Of a DNA stretch of 64,000 bases, positions 60,036 to 64,000 are shown piece after piece. A model generated the notes under the pieces. It had not been told where the DNA came from and made no database searches. It saw only the letters and a list, made by a program, of their open reading frames with translations. Made by a program: the position numbers and the translations under genes. The DNA lies in the NCBI RefSeq assembly GCF_963378085.1, contig NZ_OY726395.1:4650001-4714000 (forward strand). Reading direction: 5' to 3'. Position 1 is the first letter of the stretch, and the number at the start of each line of letters is the position of its first letter. This DNA comes from Mycolicibacterium sp. MU0050 (GTDB lineage: Bacteria; Actinomycetota; Actinomycetes; Mycobacteriales; Mycobacteriaceae).

Positions 60036-61088
60036 TCAGCGGCGCGCCTCGGTGAGCGACGCCCGGTGCTCGGCCGGCGAACCGAACAGCGCCCGGTTCA
60101 ACGTCGCCCGCTTCAGATACGCGTGCACCCCCGCCTCCCAGGTGTAGCCGATGCCGCCGTGCAACTGCATGGCCTTCCCCGCGACCTGCACTGCCATCTC
60201 CCCCGCGTACGCCTTGGCCATCGCGACCGTCCGGCCGACATCGGGGTCCCCGTCCGCGACGGCATCCACCGCCGCGGTGACCAGACGGCGCGTCACCGCG
60301 ATCTGCACCAGCATGTCCGCGCAGGCATGCTTGACCGCCTGGAAGGACCCGATGGGTCGGCCGAACTGCTGGCGCACCCCGAGGTAGGCCACCGTGTCGT
60401 CCAGCATGGCGGCGGCCAAACCGAGGCTGTCGCAAGCCAACCCGAGGTACGCGCGGTTGCGCACCGTCGCCATCCCCGCCGCGGGATCGCCGCTGAACTC
60501 CAACAGCTCGACGGGCGCCTGGTCCGCGGATACCGCTGCCAGGGAACGGGTCTCGTCGACCACCGGCTGATCCGAGACGGTCACCTCGGGGGCCTCGGTC
60601 CGGACCGCCGCGACGACGACGGTGCCGTCGGGCCGGGTGGCCGGGGCCAGCAGCCACGTCGCGGCGCCGTCGACGACGAACGGGGCCGCACCGCGTAGTC
60701 GCGCGTCCGCATCGACGGCCCAGGTCAGCTCCGCATCCCGATGTTCGGCCGAGACGCCGACCGTCACAGCCGCAGTCCCGCCGGCCACCTCGTCGAGCAG
60801 GCGATCGCGAAGGTCGCTGGGCTGCAACAGGTTCAGCAGTCCGACGCCTAGCACCACGCCGCCCAGATATCCGCTGCGGGCGACCGCCCGGCCCAGTTCC
60901 TCGCAGATGACCGCGGTCTCGCGCACCGTGGCGCCGGCACCGCCGCGTTCCTCGGCGATCTCCAGTCCGGTCCATCCGGCCTGGGCCAGCAGTTCGGTGC
61001 CGATCTCCTTGCCGGCCTGCTTACCCAGCAGGTCGCCGGCCACGGACCGCAGTTCGTCGTGGAGTTCACTGAAGTCGACGTCGGTCAC
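60036..61088 (-). CDS. Acyl-CoA dehydrogenase, short subunit with catalytic-Glu motif
   Basis: A 350-residue acyl-CoA dehydrogenase. The C-terminal AMQLHGGIGYTWEAGVHAYL carries the Glu typical of one subunit type. It is shorter than single-chain enzymes (about 380-400). The N-terminal half is reduced in the FAD/substrate loop. The GTG start overlaps the stop of the next dehydrogenase upstream (GTGA). Steroid-degrading actinobacteria encode such pairs as alpha2-beta2 enzymes; with the gene at 61085 this looks like one. Confidence 0.85.
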   Translation of the reverse strand: MTDVDFSELHDELRSVAGDLLGKQAGKEIGTELLAQAGWTGLEIAEERGGAGATVRETAVICEELGRAVARSGYLGGVVLGVGLLNLLQPSDLRDRLLDEVAGGTAAVTVGVSAEHRDAELTWAVDADARLRGAAPFVVDGAATWLLAPATRPDGTVVVAAVRTEAPEVTVSDQPVVDETRSLAAVSADQAPVELLEFSGDPAAGMATVRNRAYLGLACDSLGLAAAMLDDTVAYLGVRQQFGRPIGSFQAVKHACADMLVQIAVTRRLVTAAVDAVADGDPDVGRTVAMAKAYAGEMAVQVAGKAMQLHGGIGYTWEAGVHAYLKRATLNRALFGSPAEHRASLTEARR

Positions 61089-62251
61089 TGCACACTCGGT
61101 TCCCGCGGCAACCCGAGGCCGCGCTCGGCGATGATGTTGCGTTGGATCTCGCTGGCCCCACCGGGAATGGTCCACTCCCAGGAGCCGATGAAGTCCAGCA
61201 CCCAGGCGCCGGACTCCCAGCCGCTCGACATCGGTTTGCTCAATACGGTGTGCGCCGCGACCCCGCCGATCTGCACCCCAAAATCGGTCATCCGTTGCAG
61301 CAGTTCGCTGTAGAACAGCTTGACCACCGAGGCGTCGGCGGCGCCCGCGGTCCCCGCCTCGCTGCGTTCGACCAGGTCCCGGCACAGCCCCCGCAACCCG
61401 GCGATCTCGATCTCGAACGCGCTGACCTGATCGTGCACCGCCGGGTCGGCGTGATCCCGGCAGGCCTCGACCAGCCACCGGAATCCGGCATTGCCCAACC
61501 GCTCGGCGAGTTCGAGCATGGTCATGCCGCGCTCGGCGCCCAGGGTCGCCTGCGCCACCTGCCAGCCGCTGTTCTCCGCACCCACCAGGTTGGCGGCCGG
61601 GATCTGCACGTCGTTGAGGAAGATCTCGCAGAAGTGCGACTCGCCGATCGCGTTGCGGATGGGACGCACCTCGACACCGGGGCTGCTCATGTCCATCAGG
61701 AAATACGAAATACCCTTGCGTTTCGGCGCTTCCGGGTCGGTGCGGGCCAACAGCAGGCACCAGTCGGCGTGCGAGGCGCCGCTGGCCCACACCTTCTGCC
61801 CGTTGACCACGAACCGGTCGCCGTCGCGGCGCGCGGTGGCCCGCAACGCCGCCAGGTCCGACCCGGCCTCCGGTTCGGAGAAGCCCTGGACCCAGATCTC
61901 ACCGTCCAGGATGGCGGGCAGGTGCCGCTGCCGCTGCTCGTCGGTCCCCGCCACCAGCAGCGTCGAGGCCGCGTGGTGGATGCCGACGAAGGCCAACACC
62001 AGCCGCGGCGCGTCCTGCGCCGCCAGCTCCTGATACAGCACCACCTGCTCGGCGACGGACATGCCGCCGCCCCATTCGGCGGGCCAGTGAGGCACGGCGT
62101 AGCCGGCCGAATGCAGGGTGGCGAACCAGTCCTTCTGGAACGCCACGAACTCCGCCTCGGTCACCGACGCCTGGCGTTGGCGCCAGTCGGTCGGGACGTT
62201 GGCCGCGCACCAGTCCCGGACCGCCGCGCGGAAATCGTCCAGGTCGCTCAT
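61085..62251 (-). CDS. Acyl-CoA dehydrogenase, long subunit
   Basis: A 388-residue partner: WVQGFSEPEAGSDLAALRAT, FVVNGQKVWASGASHADWCL and the end TIPGGASEIQRNIIAERGLG, with the arginine-containing FAD contact but no GxxGYxxE Glu motif. The overlapping position next to the short subunit (GTGA) supports a heteromeric enzyme. ATG at 62251 overlaps the stop of the gene before it (ATGA). Confidence 0.88.
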   Translation of the reverse strand: MSDLDDFRAAVRDWCAANVPTDWRQRQASVTEAEFVAFQKDWFATLHSAGYAVPHWPAEWGGGMSVAEQVVLYQELAAQDAPRLVLAFVGIHHAASTLLVAGTDEQRQRHLPAILDGEIWVQGFSEPEAGSDLAALRATARRDGDRFVVNGQKVWASGASHADWCLLLARTDPEAPKRKGISYFLMDMSSPGVEVRPIRNAIGESHFCEIFLNDVQIPAANLVGAENSGWQVAQATLGAERGMTMLELAERLGNAGFRWLVEACRDHADPAVHDQVSAFEIEIAGLRGLCRDLVERSEAGTAGAADASVVKLFYSELLQRMTDFGVQIGGVAAHTVLSKPMSSGWESGAWVLDFIGSWEWTIPGGASEIQRNIIAERGLGLPREPSVQ

Positions 62252-63180
62252 CCCGAGTACAGCCCCGTCAGCCCGCGCCGGTCGACGCGGTCGGTGAGCA
62301 GGGCGCGGGTCGCCGACAGCCCGAAGGGCAGGCGCCGCAACGGTTGGCTGTAGCGGGACAGCCAGGACAGCGTCGTCTCGTCGCAGAACCCGACGGCGCC
62401 GTGGAGTTGATGACAGACCCGGAACACCACCTCGGCGGCCTCGATGGCGGCCATCCGCAGCGCCAGCGCGTCGTCGAGCGCCTCGGTCGCGGTGGTGCCC
62501 GACGACGGCCCCGCGCTCCACAGCGCATGCTTGGCCAGCACCTCCAGGCCGCCGCGCTCCACCTCGGCGTCGGTGAGTTGGAACTGCACACTCTGGAACG
62601 CCGAGAGCGGCTGACCGAACTGCTGTCGCATGCGGACGTGGGCAATGGTCAGTTCCAGTGCGCGATCCAACATTCCGAGCAGGGTCCAGCACGGCAGCAC
62701 CAGGCCCAGCGCGACGTCGTCGGGCGCCGCGGCGCTCGTCGACGACAGCTCCAGTTCCGCGACGAATCCGGGCCGGGCGGCCGAGGTCCCCGCCACGGTG
62801 CGGCTCTGACCGGACAGCGTCACCGCCGTCCACGGCAGCCGCACCCCGAACACCGGGGCCGACGGGTTGGTGTCCGCGACCACCAGCAGACCCGCGGTAT
62901 CGCCGTCCGTCGGCCGGGACAGCCGCTCCGCGACGGGATACGGCAGCGCCCAGTACCCGGCGCTGCGGCACAGCGCCGCGGCGGCCTCGAGGCTGTCGGA
63001 GTCCGCGCGGGGCTCCAACTCCCAGGCGCCCAGGTCGGCCAGCACCGCGCCGACGAGCACCTCCCGGGTGTCCGGCTTGGCCTCGGCCTGCTGCAATAGC
63101 TGATCGCCGCCGGCGGCCTCGAACGCCCGCAGCGCCTGCCGGCCGAACTCGTCGGCCTCGGGACTGAGATCGAGGATCAT
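62248..63180 (-). CDS. Acyl-CoA dehydrogenase, short subunit
   Basis: A 310-residue dehydrogenase-like subunit. QQFGQPLSAFQSVQFQLTDA (the family's RxQFGxPI-type motif) and HQLHGAVGFCDETTLSWLSR, with Glu where the catalytic Glu motif lies. Much of the N-terminal domain is shortened. ATG at 63180 overlaps the preceding stop (ATGA). With the gene at 63177 it makes the second pair. Confidence 0.85.
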   Translation of the reverse strand: MILDLSPEADEFGRQALRAFEAAGGDQLLQQAEAKPDTREVLVGAVLADLGAWELEPRADSDSLEAAAALCRSAGYWALPYPVAERLSRPTDGDTAGLLVVADTNPSAPVFGVRLPWTAVTLSGQSRTVAGTSAARPGFVAELELSSTSAAAPDDVALGLVLPCWTLLGMLDRALELTIAHVRMRQQFGQPLSAFQSVQFQLTDAEVERGGLEVLAKHALWSAGPSSGTTATEALDDALALRMAAIEAAEVVFRVCHQLHGAVGFCDETTLSWLSRYSQPLRRLPFGLSATRALLTDRVDRRGLTGLYSG

Positions 63181-64000
63181 GACGCCGCCAGCAGGGCGCG
63201 GGACAGCAGGATGCGTTGCATCTCGATACTCCCGGACGACACGGTGGAGGCCTGCGAGTACCGCCAATGGTCCTCGACCTCCTCGCGGAACCGTCGCACC
63301 GGCGGTGCGTCGACGTCCGCGGCCGCGATGATCTCCATCAGCACCTCCGCGCTGTCCTGATCCAACTTCGTCACGGCGATCCGGTAGCCGGAGGCGTCGC
63401 CGGGCCGGACCTGCCCCTTGCTCTGCAACGCCACCAACCGGTACGCCAGCAGGCGCGCCCGACGGCAGTGCACGAGCATCCGAGTCCACCTGGCGCGCAA
63501 CTCATCCGGCAACGCGTCCCACGCCGGCCCGAGCGCCTGGGGCGCATCGTGCAACAGCTTCTCGCAGCGGGCGTACCGCGCGATCCCGACCCGTTCGAAC
63601 GACAGCACGTCCTGCACAATCGACCAGCCGGCGCCCACCTCGCCGAGCACGTCGGCCTCGGTGACCCGCAGGTCGTCGAAGAACACCTCGTTGAGATGGT
63701 GCGGCCCCATGATGCAGCGGATCGGACGCACCTGGATCGCCGGATCGGACATCGGCACCAGGAAGATCGTCAGGCCCTTCTGCTTCTTGTCCTCCTTGGA
63801 GGTGCGCGCCAGCAGGAAGCACCACTGCGCCATGGTCGCGTACGACGTCCAGATCTTCTGCCCGCTGACCAACCAGCCGTCGCCGTCGCGGCGGGCCGTG
63901 GTCCGCAGTGAGGCCAGGTCGGAACCGGCCTCGGGCTCCGAAAAGCCCTGACACCAGATCACTTCGCCGTTGGCGATCGGTGGCAGGTGACGCTGGCGCT
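63177..64000 (-). CDS. Acyl-CoA dehydrogenase, long subunit (5' end beyond the window)
   Basis: The last 274 codons of a gene that begins past base 64000. WCQGFSEPEAGSDLASLRTT, WLVSGQKIWTSYATMAQWCF, and the end TVSSGSIEMQRILLSRALLA show a normal FAD-contact subunit without a Glu motif in the usual place. It is the partner of the short subunit at 62248. The frame is open at the window edge (RQRHLPPIANGEVIWCQG). Confidence 0.9.
   Translation of the reverse strand, partial: RQRHLPPIANGEVIWCQGFSEPEAGSDLASLRTTARRDGDGWLVSGQKIWTSYATMAQWCFLLARTSKEDKKQKGLTIFLVPMSDPAIQVRPIRCIMGPHHLNEVFFDDLRVTEADVLGEVGAGWSIVQDVLSFERVGIARYARCEKLLHDAPQALGPAWDALPDELRARWTRMLVHCRRARLLAYRLVALQSKGQVRPGDASGYRIAVTKLDQDSAEVLMEIIAAADVDAPPVRRFREEVEDHWRYSQASTVSSGSIEMQRILLSRALLAAS

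Noticed and set aside
58263..60698. 811-codon plus-strand open frame
   Set aside because: It crosses the DapB-like gene, the SDR and a dehydrogenase in shadow frames; composition is Arg/Gly-rich and it has no motif.
1..64000. tRNA, rRNA, riboswitch and CRISPR array
   Set aside because: Reading of the intergenic stretches showed no clover-leaf, conserved rRNA or regularly spaced repeats; a covariance-model search was not possible here.

Overview
The window looks like chromosome of a mycobacterium, most likely a fast-growing Mycolicibacterium-type species. It is GC-rich with many GTG starts. It carries a complete yrbEAB-mceABCDEF operon, two sites that fit the mycobacterial KstR box (TnnAACnnGTTnnA), a FabG3-like steroid dehydrogenase gene, many acyl-CoA synthetases and acyl-CoA dehydrogenases, five cytochromes P450 and three small [3Fe-4S] ferredoxins. 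The species call is inference. No rRNA, tRNA or CRISPR array was seen.

Region 1 (1-15.0 kb) is a catabolic cluster. A tightly overlapping minus-strand operon (7761 down to 856) encodes a NIPSNAP protein, a P450, an alcohol dehydrogenase, an HpcH/HpaI aldolase, an SDR, a Baeyer-Villiger-type monooxygenase and an HSL-type hydrolase. Around it lie an SMP-30 lactonase, an acyl-CoA thioesterase, a P450-ferredoxin pair, a TetR regulator and an acyl-CoA dehydrogenase. The logic suggests hydroxylation, oxidation to a ketone, ring expansion to a lactone, hydrolysis, and aldol or beta-oxidation steps on a cyclic (terpenoid- or steroid-like) compound. Four minus-strand transcription units here share a 30-bp upstream motif, CTTTACA-N14-TGTCACGCT. 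An IS481-family element with a perfect 6-bp target duplication sits in the intergenic region between one P450 and the tetR gene.

Region 2 (15.1-23.3 kb) holds an L,D-transpeptidase, a DUF5709 protein, an M42 peptidase, an SDR, a FAD/Rieske oxidoreductase, a P450-ferredoxin pair divergent from a TetR-SDR pair across a nested 39-bp dyad, and a DUF1330 protein.

Region 3 (23.4-34.3 kb) begins with a KstR-like box. An IS110-type element with an IS3-type element nested in the end of its transposase gene separates this box from an acyl-CoA synthetase gene. After that come an MHS transporter, a nitrate/sulfonate-type ABC transporter, a frameshifted arylsulfotransferase and a divergent LacI regulator.

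Region 4 (34.3-57.5 kb) is a self-contained import-and-degradation island. A minus-strand operon runs ALDH-ADH-yrbEA-yrbEB-mceA-F-mce-associated protein-MPT64/DUF3298-like protein. A plus-strand operon runs fadD-P450-ferredoxin-DUF35-thiolase-fadD-MaoC hydratase-FAS1-like dehydratase-SDR. A TetR gene lies between them. Each operon has a readable -35/-10 promoter overlapped by the same CATACA-N4-TGYATG dyad; on the plus side this sits inside a perfect 34-bp palindrome. I infer one TetR-controlled regulon that imports a lipid through Mce and degrades it by hydroxylation, CoA activation, beta-oxidation and possibly retro-aldol cleavage.

Region 5 (57.5-64 kb) has a broken DUF4334 gene, a dihydrodipicolinate-reductase-like protein divergent from a FabG3-like SDR across a second KstR-like box, and a minus-strand run of four overlapping acyl-CoA dehydrogenase genes that look like two heteromeric pairs. 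A 60-bp element occurs at two convergent gene ends (9510 and 59970).
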